Assembly (NCBI GenBank): GCA_963576475.1 | Contig: OY754981.1 | Location: 22,431,677 to 22,495,676 of the forward strand | Length of the DNA stretch: 64,000 nucleotides | Reading direction: 5' to 3' | DNA from: Molanna angustata | Taxonomy: Eukaryota > Arthropoda > Insecta > Trichoptera > Molannidae | Shown: positions 10,059 through 22,230 of the stretch, one piece after another | How the letters are laid out: each line of letters begins with the position of its first letter | How positions within the stretch are numbered: position 1 is the stretch's first letter | Translations under genes and position numbers: made by a program | Notes under the pieces: generated by a model | Databases searched by the model: none | Told to the model about the DNA's origin: nothing | What the model saw: the letters and a program-made list of their open reading frames with translations, nothing else

Positions 10059-10661
10059 AAGTTGAAAATAAAAAATCTATAAGTATATTATGCGAGGTGA
10101 GCTCAGGATGTTCTTGTGTCCACTGGAGGCATAAAATATTCAACCCACTGATATTTTTTACAAAACATTTAGTAGCGTTTGATCTTGGTGTCAAAAAATG
10201 CTCGCGATTCATCTTGTGTTGAAATCTTTGCGAATTTACAAAATGCAACTCGTAATTAATATAATAGCCCTTCCGAAACAAGTTATTGGCATGAATCTTT
10301 TTATCTCACGACTGCAAAAATATTCATGGTTCAATTTTCCTCAATCGTGTGATGTTGACGTGCCATTAAAGGAGCAAGTAGTACCTAGGTACCTATATAA
10401 TTAAATTGTGGTATGGTTCGCAAGTGTTTTTGGTTTCCGGTTATCAATAAAGTCATACGTGCCAACAAGAATTGATCAAGTATAATATATGTAGGAACCT
10501 ACACCACAATTTATTACTTATTTATCCTGTTTAATCTAGAGAAAGAATTCATTGCTGATTGGCAAGCGCTTTTGAACTTATATAACACTATTTCATATAA
10601 TATTTCGATTATTTTTATATTCAATGCGAACAATCAATAAACAAATATATAGGTATTCAAT

Positions 10662-11236
10662 ACGTCCAATTTAGTAACTTTTTGAACTAAAATAGGAACG
10701 TTTTAAAATTTTAGAATTAAGTTAATTTGAATTTAATTTCGTATTCTGTAACTGACGTTGTTCCTAAGACTAAAATCTACAAAATTAATACATCGTAGAT
10801 AATAATTTGAAGTCAAATTGTCTATGGCGCAGACCGCGCATGCGTACTGCGCACTGTTCGGCCATGTTTATTTATGTCATGTCGCCTAACCTAACATTTC
10901 AATTGTTGCACTGATATTTTACGTTTTTATTTTCAACATAACGCAACATGTGTAAATTATCCATTTATTTTTTTTTTCGTACAAAATTGATGTTTTCAAC
11001 TGCTGTGAAAATAACTAGTACGCTTCCAATTAGGTGAGAACTAAAATTCGTAACGTTTTGACAGTTGATTCGACTAAAATGTGGGGTTACAGAATAGGGA
11101 TATGAACTAATTCGTGACTTACTTGGAGTAAGAACGTTCTTATTTCAGCGTTAAAGAATATCAACTTGAACTAAGTGGAATAGGAAGGCACCTATTTTTA
11201 GCCGGAACGTTCTTAAGAAGTTATAGAATTGGACGT
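10662..11236. mobile_element. TIR element (MITE), about 575 bp
   Basis: The left end, acgtccaatttagtaacttt, pairs with the reverse complement of the right end, agttatagaattggacgt, and a second match (taggaacgtt versus gaacgttc) lies further in. A GC-richer patch with CpG-rich 'gcgcatgcgtactgcgc' sits at about 10826-10860. No coding region. The target duplication is unclear, so the superfamily is not assigned. Confidence 0.6.
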
Positions 11237-12380
11237 TGTATTAAACAATAAAGATGCAACAAATCAACGTTTTTTATGAAAACATAAGTAATCAAACACT
11301 TGAATATTCCAAGACTATTAAAAATACACTCATTCGATATTAAATATCTTGTTAGACTGTTACAATATAAAAACGAGAAAAAACCATAAAACTTTCATTA
11401 GACAAATCTAGAATACTCAGAGGCCAAAATTATGAATAAGTACCTATTTTTTTGGCTAGACACATTTTGTGTGTGGCTTATATTTCCTTGTCTAAGGCTA
11501 CGGCTGTGCTAAGGCTTTCTATGTATATGTTTTTATACTTGTTTCTGAAATAAAACTGTGTTCTTTGGAAGTTTGTTCATATTTTAATAAACAAATTTAA
11601 TTTCATAAAAATTAACTCACTCCACTGTGTAAGTTGTTGAACATTATTGTAATTATAAATCATAATAGTTATTTATGCTCCCTATGCAAATACATCTTAG
11701 GTAATATTTTCATTAAACAATAAACAAATAAATAATTATGCCTTTAGAAAAGTAAGTTCAGACCCATAGCTCGAACCATCTTTCTTCTCATAACACTCAA
11801 CAAATAGTTGAGAAAAACATTAACAAAAATACTTCGAGTGTCGTCTTATAACTTAATGAATTTACTACTTAATACCCTTCCAGATAGTTCTAAGGTATTT
11901 AATGACATATTACTCCAAACAGTTTGTAGGTGTCCTTTATAAGTGGAAAAACTTTTTCATTGCCTTGATGAGAGATTTATTGGACGGGATTTTCTGCAAT
12001 GGCTACTCTGCCTAATATCTGTGAAAGTTTTCAGTATCGTCGAAAGTATATGGATTAAGAAAATATCTTAATCGCCTCGTAAAAGATGGGCAATTAGCGA
12101 TAAACTTTAATGCCTTACTAAACTTTAACAATAAAAAAAAAATAAAACATTTGTACTTAGCGTCAAAACATATTGCAATTATAACTATTATGTCTAGTCT
12201 TGTAAATAGATGCTTGCGAATTTATGTTAGACATAATAATTCATAATATTTTATTGGCGAAAATACTAGAGTGTACCGAAGAAAATAAACATATGCAAGA
12301 CTAACATACTAAATTCTTACAATATTAAAAAAAAAATCAAGAAACAAATATAACAAAACCAAGTACATATTTTTATTATT
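11237..12380. other. AT-rich non-coding DNA
   Basis: No exon, RNA gene or repeat end recognised. Confidence 0.35.
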
Positions 12381-12399
12381 ATTTATTATTAGCTGTGAG

Positions 12400-12660
12400 G
12401 CACCGGCTTAGAATAGTGCTTCCACTCTTTTCTATTACTGTTTTCGAGTGTCCTGTAAGAGCCGGGTAATCTAAATACAACAGGCAACAATAACATCTGA
12501 CATAGTTCAGCAATGAGGTTCACCACCCATTCTGAATGTAGTGCCTTTTTAGGTGAGACGAGACTGGTGTGTGGGTATACACATATGTGTTGTGCTCCCT
12601 TTTATAAGGCAATGCACACCGTGGGATATGCCGTGATGGTATGAATGAAAAAAGTACATA
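12400..12660. repeat. Retroposon fragment ('tgtgtgggtatacacatatg' family)
   Basis: A block with gtgagacgagactggtgtgt, 'gggtatacaca' and 'gccgtgatggtatgaatgaa' is partly repeated at about 15395-15590 and 19710-19810. The 'gtgatggtatg' end is the usual 3' boundary of RTE-like LINEs in this window. Confidence 0.45.
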
Positions 12661-12734
12661 TTTTTTTAGTAATATGACAAAACTAAATCCCCACAATATC
12701 TTAAGATAAATGTTATTTTCTTGTGAAATCATGG

Positions 12735-13060
12735 TCTGCGTCTTGGATCTACTGATCGTACCACAATAGCTATTCCCATTCACTCTGCTGAATTTCTCAG
12801 TTCCTCTTTTGAAGTACAATCAGCAAGACTATGGAACACTTTAAGCGATGATATTACGACATCTCAATCAATTTGCTGCAAAAATTTATAATCTTATAAA
12901 TAAAGAAATTAAAGACATTCAGTTGATGAAAAAACTGAAACTAAAACAAACAATAGAATCATGGATAAGAAGGAAAGGCATTATTTACTGCGGAAACTTG
13001 CTTAAGCCTCAATAATTTGTAACTTTATATCTAGTGTAAAAAATAGTAAAATAATGAACG
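12735..13060 (+). pseudogene. Jockey/CR1-like LINE RT C-terminal fragment
   Basis: From about 12738 the plus strand reads RLGSTDRTTIAIPIHSAEFL and then FEVQSARLWNTLSDDITTSQ. This matches the 'P..R...L.IP.H....KSF.V....LWN.LP' block near the end of Jockey/CR1 LINE ORF2 proteins. A further open stretch (IESWIRRKG) runs to about 13010. RT catalytic motifs are absent, so it is a 5'-truncated copy. Confidence 0.6.
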
Positions 13061-13084
13061 TAATATAATCTGTAGTATATAATG

Positions 13085-13550
13085 CGACTTTATTTTTCGC
13101 CACCTCGAAACAGGCTCTGCCTAGTGAAGTGGTTTATACCAAAATAATAATTATAAAGTATATATGTATCAACGTATATATATTTTTGCTATCTATATGT
13201 GTATATTATTATCTTAATTGTAAAATGTATTTCTGTATCTATGTATTTTTGGTTTCTTTAATAAAAAAAAAAAAAAAAATTGATTTTCAAAAAAAGACTA
13301 AAGCTGTTATACCTGTCCAATAACTTAATTGTCACTCCTTTCCCATCCTCTCTCTCTCCTCCCACAACCTCTATCGCCTTTATTTCTTTGTTTGACATTT
13401 AATAATGTTATATGTTAATCTTCCTTATGTTTTTTGTTATAAATTTAATGTTCCTACCACTACACTATTTATGGCATCACGTTGTTGCTATGGTTTATTG
13501 GAAGAAATTACCTAATGACAATAAACAGTATTAAATAAATAAATTGAAAT
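13085..13550 (+). mobile_element. LINE 3'-UTR with (aaat)n tail
   Basis: 'gccacctcgaaacaggctct', then gcctagtgaagtggt, is the same 3'-end block as at 37393-37480 and (inverted) 49040-49085. A second block (cactcctttcccatcctctc, then 'caacctctatcgc', then taaataaataaattg) is repeated in reverse at 34930-35185. It is probably the 3' part of the Jockey/CR1-like element just upstream. Confidence 0.55.
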
Positions 13551-13661
13551 TTACAATTGTAATTTGTACAATGTAACTGACGAGTCCAAGTGTCCGGATG
13601 GATATACGGAAGATTTACTACAGTAAAACAATAAAACCCGCCATTGTAGGTACCTACACAT

Positions 13662-14762
13662 TAATGGGTGACAGGAAAATTATTCGAAAAACAATTATTC
13701 GAATGCTCAATTATACGAAAATCAATTTTACGAATGGCAATTATTCGAATCACATTTTTTCGAAAAACAATTTTCCGAACACACAATTATCAGAAATTAC
13801 AATTGTTCGAATTTTTATGACGTCATGTTGGTAGTATTGTGAGAGGAATAAACCATAGATTTTTGTTATAATATACTAGATGTCGTAGTTAGCAAATTTT
13901 GTATGAATCGAAGTGAGGCATTTTTCCGGGGTATTTTTGACGTTTTCGTACATCGTTTTTCCATAGAGAATAACGACTAATGTGAATTGTTTTCGGATTT
14001 ATTTGTCGTAAAAACACTTTGTTAATTTAGATTTAGAGAAAAGTTATTTGGGATTTGTTGAAATGTAAGGAAAACTAAAATATGTTGCCAACCAAAACGT
14101 GATAGGTACGCGCGTTAGTCCATGACTCACTTTTTGCACGGAGAACCTACTACATCTACATAGTAGGTATATTATGTATAATAAAAATCTATGGAATAAA
14201 CAACATGGCGACGCACCGCGCTGTCGGATATCCTAGGATGTACACCGATTTTTTAAACTTAACCTACAAAACTTTGGTAAAAATAGGTTGGTTAGGTTTG
14301 CTTGTAGTTATAATTGCGACTGGCGTGAGCCAGTTGCATTATATATTATAAAAAGTAACTATAATATTAAAATAAAATAACTAAATTGGTGTGAATACTA
14401 GATAAACTGTCTGTACATGATGTGCCAAAATCAAAAACTCGTGTACAAACTAGGCTATCCCGCGCTGTCAAAGATTAGTTATTAAAAATGTGCAAACATA
14501 CGTACCCAACAATAATACAACAAGTAATAATAGTCTTCATCGAATATATTTTACTGGCAACAAAATAAATATGTCAAAGGAGGCAACATAATGACAAAAA
14601 AATATATTGAATTCGGTTAATTGGTATTCCAACAAATGTTAGTTCGAATAATTTGCTTTCGGACAATTGTCATTCTGATAACTGATTTTCGATTAATTGT
14701 TATTCGTACAATTGCGCATTCGAACAATTGTGTTTCGAAGAATTTTCATGTTATCACATTAT
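13662..14762. mobile_element. 1.1-kb TIR element with periodic 'caattnttcgaa' ends
   Basis: Left end (13668-13812): gtgacaggaaaattattcga followed by about ten units of roughly 14 nt with the consensus caattattcgaann. The right end (14620-14757) is its reverse complement (…cgaacaattgtgtttcgaag, then aattttcatgttatcac). The inverted ends of about 130-145 bp therefore consist of short periodic motifs. The inner 800 bp is AT-rich and non-coding. It looks like a non-autonomous DNA transposon; the superfamily is not recognised. Confidence 0.65.
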
Positions 14763-15380
14763 GTACATGACTAATAAATAATTGGGCGAAAAAATAAATT
14801 TACTAAAAATATTTAATTTTTTAATGACTTAAGTAATTCGTGTTAAGAACGAGCGGATTGAGATATTTATCGTTTACAAAGAATCTGATTAAAAAACATG
14901 TTAAAAACAATATTAAATAAATAAAATATTTCCAAAAATAGAGTTAAAAATACTTAGGTACAGGTACAACTAATTGATTTAAACGTTGAAATTCTAATAT
15001 ACCTATGTATAATAAATAAATCATAGCCATATATGTCTCTGTAGAAACACTTTCAACATTAATTCACTTATAAAGAAATATTATTTACTAAACCGTTTTC
15101 ACCAGACGTGTCAAATGGCGGTTGGTGGTGTTGTAATTTTAACTTATTATTATTTCAATGTTTTGTTGATCCGAACTATGAAATTTATTTCATTTCTTGA
15201 ATATGTTTATCGTATATTTTAATAAATTTTACGAATGCTGCAACACAATCTAATTAAAGATAATTTATTCACAGTCATAACCCTTGTTTATCTCTAAATA
15301 CCAAACTTAATCTCATTTTACATCAATGTGCAGTTGACGTTTTGATAAATATTTTTATGCAACTTTGTAAAAAAAAAGTC
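14763..15380. other. AT-rich DNA with no recognised feature
   Basis: No gene, RNA or repeat end recognised. Confidence 0.35.
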
Positions 15381-15394
15381 ATATGAGGTAAGGT

Positions 15395-16330
15395 AACCAG
15401 CGACCGATGTGCGGGTATGTTTTACGTTATAAAAGGAAGCAAAATAAACAAAATAATAAACAATACATAACCATTCTCTCTGATTACCCTGTAAGGGACA
15501 TGGCGTGATGGTATGTATATATGTATGTATAAAAGGAAATATGACACATACGTGCTTCCCCACACGTCAGGCTCGTCTCACCCAAAATACACTACATTTA
15601 AAGTGGGCGGTAAAATTCATTGCTTACTTTCTTACTCAGCCTCTTCTTGAGTCCAGTATCGGACAAAGGCCTCCCGCTTGGACTTCCACTGGTCTCTATT
15701 CTGTGCCATTCTTCGCTATTCTGGACCTGCCACTTTTTGGATGTCATCGGATCATCTGGTATGGGGCCTTCCCATGCTTCTGCTTCCTGTTCTTGGCCTC
15801 CAGTCCATCACAACTTTTGTGCATCGGTCGTCCGACATCCGAGATATATGACCCGCTCAACTCCATTTTAACACCGCTATTCTTTTGGCCACATCCGCTA
15901 CTCCTTTGTTCTTCCTTATCTATTCATTAGTTTTGTGGTCCCTTAGCGAGATATTCAAAATTCTTCTTTCCATCGCTCTTTGTGTCACCATTAGCTTTCC
16001 ATCATTCTCTTAGTCAATGCAGATGTTTCAAAGCCGTAAGTGAGCACAGGGAGTACGCAAGCGTCAAAAACTTTTTTCTTTAAGTGGATTGGGGTATTTT
16101 TAGATTTCAGAACATTTGATAATTTGCTGAACGCAACCCATCCTAGACCTCTTCTTCTTTCTAGTTCTTTCTAGTTTCTAGTTCAATCTCCTCCCAGTTT
16201 CACGGTGTGACCGAGATAGACATATGATTTTACTTTGCCAATATCTTGACCATCAATTGACCACGTGAGATGATGTGATTATGTTGCCTTTTGTATGTTC
16301 AATTACTTGGCTCTTATGGGACACCCGATA
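15395..16330 (-). pseudogene. LINE (RTE-like) C-terminal and 3' fragment
   Basis: The minus-strand translation near 16020-16080 contains KKVFDACVLPVLTYGFETSA, the conserved block after the RT domain of RTE-like LINEs. Sequence on its 3' side (15640-15990) is the less conserved C-terminal region, with several stops. The 'gtaagggacatggcgtgatg' terminus at 15491-15510 is oriented as a plus-strand LINE end, so two fragments abut here. Confidence 0.6.
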
Positions 16331-17285
16331 TCGTTGATAATAGTAGAGTGGAAGCACTATTCCAAATTGTGGCCTCAACAATCATGGAAGTTGTAAAAGG
16401 AAAATTCTATCTTTGATTCTAGTGATTAAATGAATCGTTTACTTTGCCATGTTACATGTTCTTTATGGAATTTGATGTACCTACCTACATAATGCATAAT
16501 ATTCGCAGATATTCTGTTTCTTGAAATAACTGCATGCATGACCACACAATTTGAAATCTTGTCAAAATGTATATTTATCTTAAACAATTCGTCGAAAATT
16601 CTTTCTCATGACTATCATCGTGTTATTCTATATTGGTCTATTTCCATTGTACGAGACTTGGCTGCGTGCCGATATAGAATAGTGTAAACAATGTTTCTTA
16701 TAAACGAGGACCTCGTGGGAGATGGTCATGAAATTAATTACTGCCGTTTTCCAAGTCCGGTTTAAAATTATGGTTTCTTTATAACTTTTCGATATTGCAA
16801 AATTTATTTGATGATACAAAGCATATTTCATTCATATGTTTATTATACGCGTTAAATTGGTTATGTCATTACTTAAAAATATGTCAGTACGATTTCGAAA
16901 CTATTATAAAAACTCCAAATGTAATACAAGACAAATACTAAACAATTTATTTTGGAAAAAAAAAGTTTCAATTGCCTCCCGAATGAATTAAAATAGATAT
17001 TATATTTAAAAAAATTCAATCATAAAACAAAAGGACGTTAACAATCTTTAACAATCTATCATTAATTGGGGTACGGTTATTTTTTATTTATTTTGATATA
17101 ATTTGTTTCAATAATCTGTTTAATTAATTTTTATTTTTGAATCTTGTTTAATTTTTGTTTATGTTTTACTGGTTTTGTTTTCTTTTTCTGTATATTTGTT
17201 TTACTATCAAGTGATTCATCATCTGGTATAACATTTAAATCTCTAAATGCATATTATAATATTGTTAAACAAAAAAGAGTATTAA
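16331..17285. other. AT-rich non-coding DNA
   Basis: No gene recognised. Confidence 0.35.
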
Positions 17286-17289
17286 AAAA

Positions 17290-17689
17290 TATTTAGCTTA
17301 ATTTATTACAATGCAATTGTAGTGCCAACCTTGAAAGCGGAATAAATGCAATTGAAATGATGTGATAAAGAGTGCAAATTTGTAATAGAACAATAATAGA
17401 AATATGAAAAAGTAAAGAATGACGATAATAGAAAATAATGTAAGATGAAGAAGATGAAATGAATTGAATTAAAGTGAACACGCTGTGATGGTTTGGACAC
17501 TAGGGAAGAATGAACGAAGAACTAATGAATATTCAAAGATGACAGAAATGGGACAAGACGGCAGGGGTCGATATTCGATAAATAGGAAAAAGTAAGAAGT
17601 TTGAACAACGGATGAACATGTTTGGACAATTATCAATTTTGATATGGCGATGGATACGTGTCAAGATAAAAACGAATGGGTTTTGGCCA
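17290..17689 (+). pseudogene. RTE-like LINE C-terminal fragment, split by a MITE
   Basis: Around 17470-17580 the plus strand reads RVMVWTLGKNERRTNEYSK, a decayed 'LRWFGHIERMNDER' tail like that of the broken LINE at 40900-40970. The 'gatggatacgtgtcaagata' block at 17648 also occurs (inverted) at 53260. The LINE sequence stops where the MITE starts at about 17690 and resumes at about 18200 with its usual 'ttctctctacctatc' end. Confidence 0.5.
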
Positions 17690-18195
17690 ACGCTATATTC
17701 CTCACTACTAAGCCACTCCACATAGTACCTATTCATTTTTGTTTGTAAAATTATCAGGATTTTCGTGAAATATGTTAAATTATTTTTGATTTAAATATTT
17801 TATTATGAAAACTTGATAATTCTTCAATGCTATTTTATGAAAGCGATGTGTATTATTAGCAATTTGAAAATAGAAATATCGAATTTCAAATTTCCTGAGC
17901 TTGGGGTCACTTTGAAATATTTGACAGTTTGAAAAATTGAGAAGCACTAATCAGATATCCTTCAAAATCTAATGGGGTCTAAGCGAGTATAAGATGTACA
18001 AATTTGCAAAATTTGAAAAGAAACGAAGTAGTACTTAAGACTATAATCGATAAAGTAGAATAAACATGCCGTACATAGCACACAGCACACAGCTATATTG
18101 TGATGAAACTTTCATAATACCTACAACCTCAGCATGATACTAGTCGAATTCATAACTCCTCACTATATCCCCTTGAGATAGCGAGGAGTTAAAAA
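17690..18195 (-). mobile_element. 'tcctcact' MITE, reverse copy inserted in LINE tail
   Basis: Reverse-strand relative of 7471-7945, sharing the blocks 'atcatgctgagg', 'tttcatcacaatatagctgt' and 'tttgcaaatttgtacatct'. LINE-tail sequence lies on both sides, so this is an insertion into an older LINE copy. Confidence 0.6.
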
Positions 18196-18344
18196 AGGCG
18201 TTGGTTTCTCTCTACCTATCATTATTCTACGTATGGATCGTATCTTTTCCACACGATTTCTCATAATATTCGATACGACTGGTCTATTCTTCAAATGAAA
18301 CGTCAACTTGATGATCGATGAAGATTTATTTTGTAGAATTCCAT

Positions 18345-18690
18345 TATTTATTTATTTATTTATTATACAGAGACACCAACAGAACACTGAACAACATAAA
18401 CAAAGAAATCATGATACAAAAACATAAGAATCTCCAGTGCTCCAATAACAGGTATCTCCCGCATGGCTATTGTAAATAGTTTGGTAGGTACAATCAACGT
18501 CTCCTGAGCATTCATATTATAACAAAAAAGACAACACTTTGCACAGTTAAAAAGAAAGTTTAAAATACACATATACATATGTAGGAAACAAAAAGAAAAC
18601 AAAAATTGAACTAAAAAGATAAAGCAAAAATAAAAAGAAGGAAAAATTGAACTGAAACAAAAAAAAAATAGATTTTGGCCTATCATATTT
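18345..18690 (-). repeat. Retroposon 3'-end fragment headed by (attt)n
   Basis: Starts with 'atttatttatttattata' and continues into A-rich DNA. Similar (attt)n-bounded segments are at 22300-22500, 22610-22800, 23935-24150 and 33195-33300. These look like reversed LINE/SINE 3' ends with (aaat)n tails. Confidence 0.4.
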
Positions 18691-18881
18691 TAAGGAATAA
18701 AAATAAACAATTTATCAAAGATCAATTTCTACAAAATATGTACGTCAGTGTCAGTAGGGTTAAATTGTCACAACGATTCAGACGCGACACGTCAGCACTA
18801 CACGTGCACGTGCATTGCAGGCAAAATGTCATTGTATTGTATACGCGAGTGCAATGTAACGACGCAATGTTTACTTTTAAT

Positions 18882-19073
18882 TATATATCTATAATTAAAA
18901 GTAAACCACTTTTTGATTCTACATGAATTTTATTATGTGCGATAGGCCTATTTCGCTTTATTAAGCTAAGTTAGTAAATGCCCTAATAAGGCGAAATAGG
19001 TCTATCGCACATAATATAATTCATGTAGAATCAAAAAGTGGTTTACTTTTAACTATAGATATTATAAACGTCA
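18882..19073. repeat. Foldback element with about 85-nt inverted arms
   Basis: The left arm (atatctataattaaaagtaa, then accactttttgattctacat, then gtgcgataggcctatttcgc) pairs with the right arm (gcgaaataggtctatcgcac, then atgtagaatcaaaaagtggt, then ttacttttaactatagatat) around a spacer of about 20 nt. A further short copy of the outer end in opposite orientation precedes it at 18870. No coding region; a MITE or foldback repeat. Confidence 0.75.
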
Positions 19074-19690
19074 ACTTATTTCTCGTCTTCATTGTGACAT
19101 TATTAATTAATTAAAACAGTGCTGATTTATTGAGTTATCAAAATAAATAATAAACATGGAAGTCCACTGTTATCATTTTATTAGATAGGGCCGGAAATGA
19201 CATCAATCTGTGATAAGTGACAAGGACTATGTCTGTGGGATTATGATTTATACGTTAATCGGGTGGAGTCGGGATAAATAACCGCTTTTGTTAGATAACT
19301 CCCCCAAATCCTAGATTTCTGACAACTCTGATGATGAGTGAGATTCTGTGTTCATCTATGGTTTATTTATAAATGAAATGTTTTATTTTGGGAAATTAGT
19401 AAACCGATAAATTTCACTGACAGTTAATTGAAGCTTTATAAAAAAGTATTAGTTTTATATTATTGTATTTATATTTGATTTAAATCTATTTATAAACATT
19501 TGAGTCGGCTGTTATTGATTTTTTTTTCTCTTTATTTATATCTTAGTTACATATATCATAAAAGAAATAAAAAATGTAATAACCCACAATATACAAGAAG
19601 ATTTACATTATTTTTTAATGAAATTTCTCATTTTTACTTTATTTTTTAATTTTATATATAATTTTATTTAGAGTTATTTTATGGTTTATT
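19074..19690. other. AT-rich DNA with no recognised feature
   Basis: No gene, RNA or repeat end recognised. Confidence 0.35.
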
Positions 19691-19699
19691 ATTATTAAT

Positions 19700-20110
19700 G
19701 AACACCTCCTTAGACTGGTTTGTGGGTATACACGCATATGTCGTTCTTTCTTTTACTAGGTAATAATGCACGACATACAAATGAAAATATGCCGGTATGA
19801 TGAATGAATGAAACACCTCCTACATCTTGTGCAAGTGGCAAGCTTATTGTCTCATGACAATTGACTGAATTTTGACTGCCGAATCCCAGGGCGTTGACGG
19901 TCATATTTTTCCAAAGTCACAATTTCATATTTTTCACAAAATTGAGTCAAAAGTCCTGAGTTCGATTCCCGGTGGAGATACAGTTTTAATTGTGTTTTCG
20001 GTCTGGATCTGTGAGAAGATAAATATCGTAAGTATTTTGAATGAGGCAACTTGTTATTGGGTGCGTGTTTGATAAATATTTTATATAGTACCTGTTAGTT
20101 ACACGATGGA
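19700..20110 (+). mobile_element. tRNA-derived SINE with flanking retroposon debris
   Basis: gagttcgattcccggtggag at 19959-19978 is a good box B. It is followed by a body (gtgttttcggtctggatctg … gtacctgttagttacacgat) that also occurs at about 46895-47015. Box A is not convincingly preserved. The preceding 100 nt contain parts of the 'tatacacgcatatg' family. Confidence 0.55.
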
Positions 20111-20731
20111 TGGATGCATGAACGTGCAAGAAGCGAGAAATTAAATGTCAAGAGAGAGGTGTCTGGCGCTAGATTCTCTCTACCTACCCCATATAGTTAA
20201 ATGGCGAGATGGTATTGTGGTATAGAAGTTACCCGAGTAACAACAAAAAAAAATCTTGCCACAAAAAACTATAACAGGTCGAACAAATATACATAGCAAA
20301 ATATAGTTTTGAATTTAATTTATTTCAAGAGAATATGATATTTTTTCGTTGCACAATCTATAATAATCTAAAAACAAAATATCAATTTGAATGCTTCAAA
20401 TAAATGTAAGTAATACGATAATTATACATGTAGGTTGGTTTAACATTAGATGAGGTGATAATGTTCAAGAACATTGTGTAGGAAGTATGTCTTTGTGTTT
20501 GCTCTACAAAACCAATACATCTAAAATAAATTATATATACAAGAGAAAAAAAGTGTTTTGAAAAATGTACCACAAAGTGAATTCTGAATATATTTATTTA
20601 TTTACTAAAATCCTTTTTTTTACATGTATAGTAATATAAGAAGTAGGTACAATATAACTTTATACAGAGTAAATAAAATGTATAGGTAATACTATAATTA
20701 AGTTGAAGTTTGACATAAGTGTATACTTACA

Positions 20732-21206
<475 letters not shown>

Positions 21207-21767
21207 GTGTATTAGGCTACTCTACTAGGCTATGCCTGTCCCAGAGTAGCGTTATATAAATCAGTTCTATTATTTTTATTCGTCAAAGTGTTAGTTAATT
21301 TTTATAAGGTTTAGTGGTAGGTTAGTAATACAGAGGTGAGAGTATTTTGGTGTAGTATGAAAATACTGCTTTATGTTAAAGGGGCTAAAGCTAGTTTAAT
21401 TTTGATTTTTTAAGTCAATTAAGCAATAATATTTAATAAATTTTCCGTCATTATTTATAATAATATTAAAACATTTTCGTTATTTATTTTTTTCATTTTT
21501 CTAGATAAAAACTGTTGATTTGTTTTAGCCACTGTCATACGATAGACGAACTGTAAAATGGGAAATTTTGTTTAAAAAAAAACACATTTTATAGTACTTA
21601 TTGCACTTATTTTAATTTAATTGGAGTACATTGATTTCAATTTAATTGGATTGAATTAAGTTTTTTGACACATCTTTAACATGTTATTAGAGACTGAATT
21701 GGAATGTTATTTCAGTTCCTGGTTCTCTTATACCTAATGTTCTGTTTTTTATAACTACAAACATGAA

Positions 21768-22230
21768 TTGCAGACTTTACAAACAAGACGAAGGACCTCA
21801 GACTTAATGTACCTTTATGACATAATAAACTTCAATATTGACTGTACAGACCTTCTGAAAATTATTAACTTCAACATACCAAACAGACGAACAAGACACA
21901 CCTCAACGTTTAGACAAAAAAAAAACACTAATGCCGCTCAAAATTCGCCATTGTACCGATGCCTTACCACGTATAATAATTTGGAAAAGATCAGGTCCGT
22001 GGACATATTCTGTATGTCCAGGACTCTTTTCAGGAGCCACGTTAGACAGGAATAATATTTTTTTTTTGTTACCAGTAGTTAGTACAATGCACCATGAAAT
22101 CAAAGGTGGGCTGATTAAGTTACAATTGCTTATGTTGCTATTCTTATTTATTATATTTGTTTAAAAAAATATTATTGTACGTTGCCCATTTTTTCAAATA
22201 AATTAAAAAAAAAAAAACAAAGAATTAGAA
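21768..22230 (+). pseudogene. Jockey/CR1-like LINE C-terminal fragment with 3'-UTR and poly(A)
   Basis: The plus-strand frame at 21768-22055 reads LQTRRRTSDLMYLYDIINF, then NIDCTDLLKIINFNIPNRRT, then SPLYRCLTTYNNL and DIFCMSRTLFRSHV. The 'RR..SDL.yLy.iin..IDC..LL..INFn(I/V)P.R.TR' block and 'DIF..S...FR' are typical of the C-terminus of Jockey/CR1-type LINE reverse transcriptases. The frame is intact over about 95 codons, and an A-rich tail follows at about 22206-22220. The RT core is missing (5' truncation). Confidence 0.75.
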
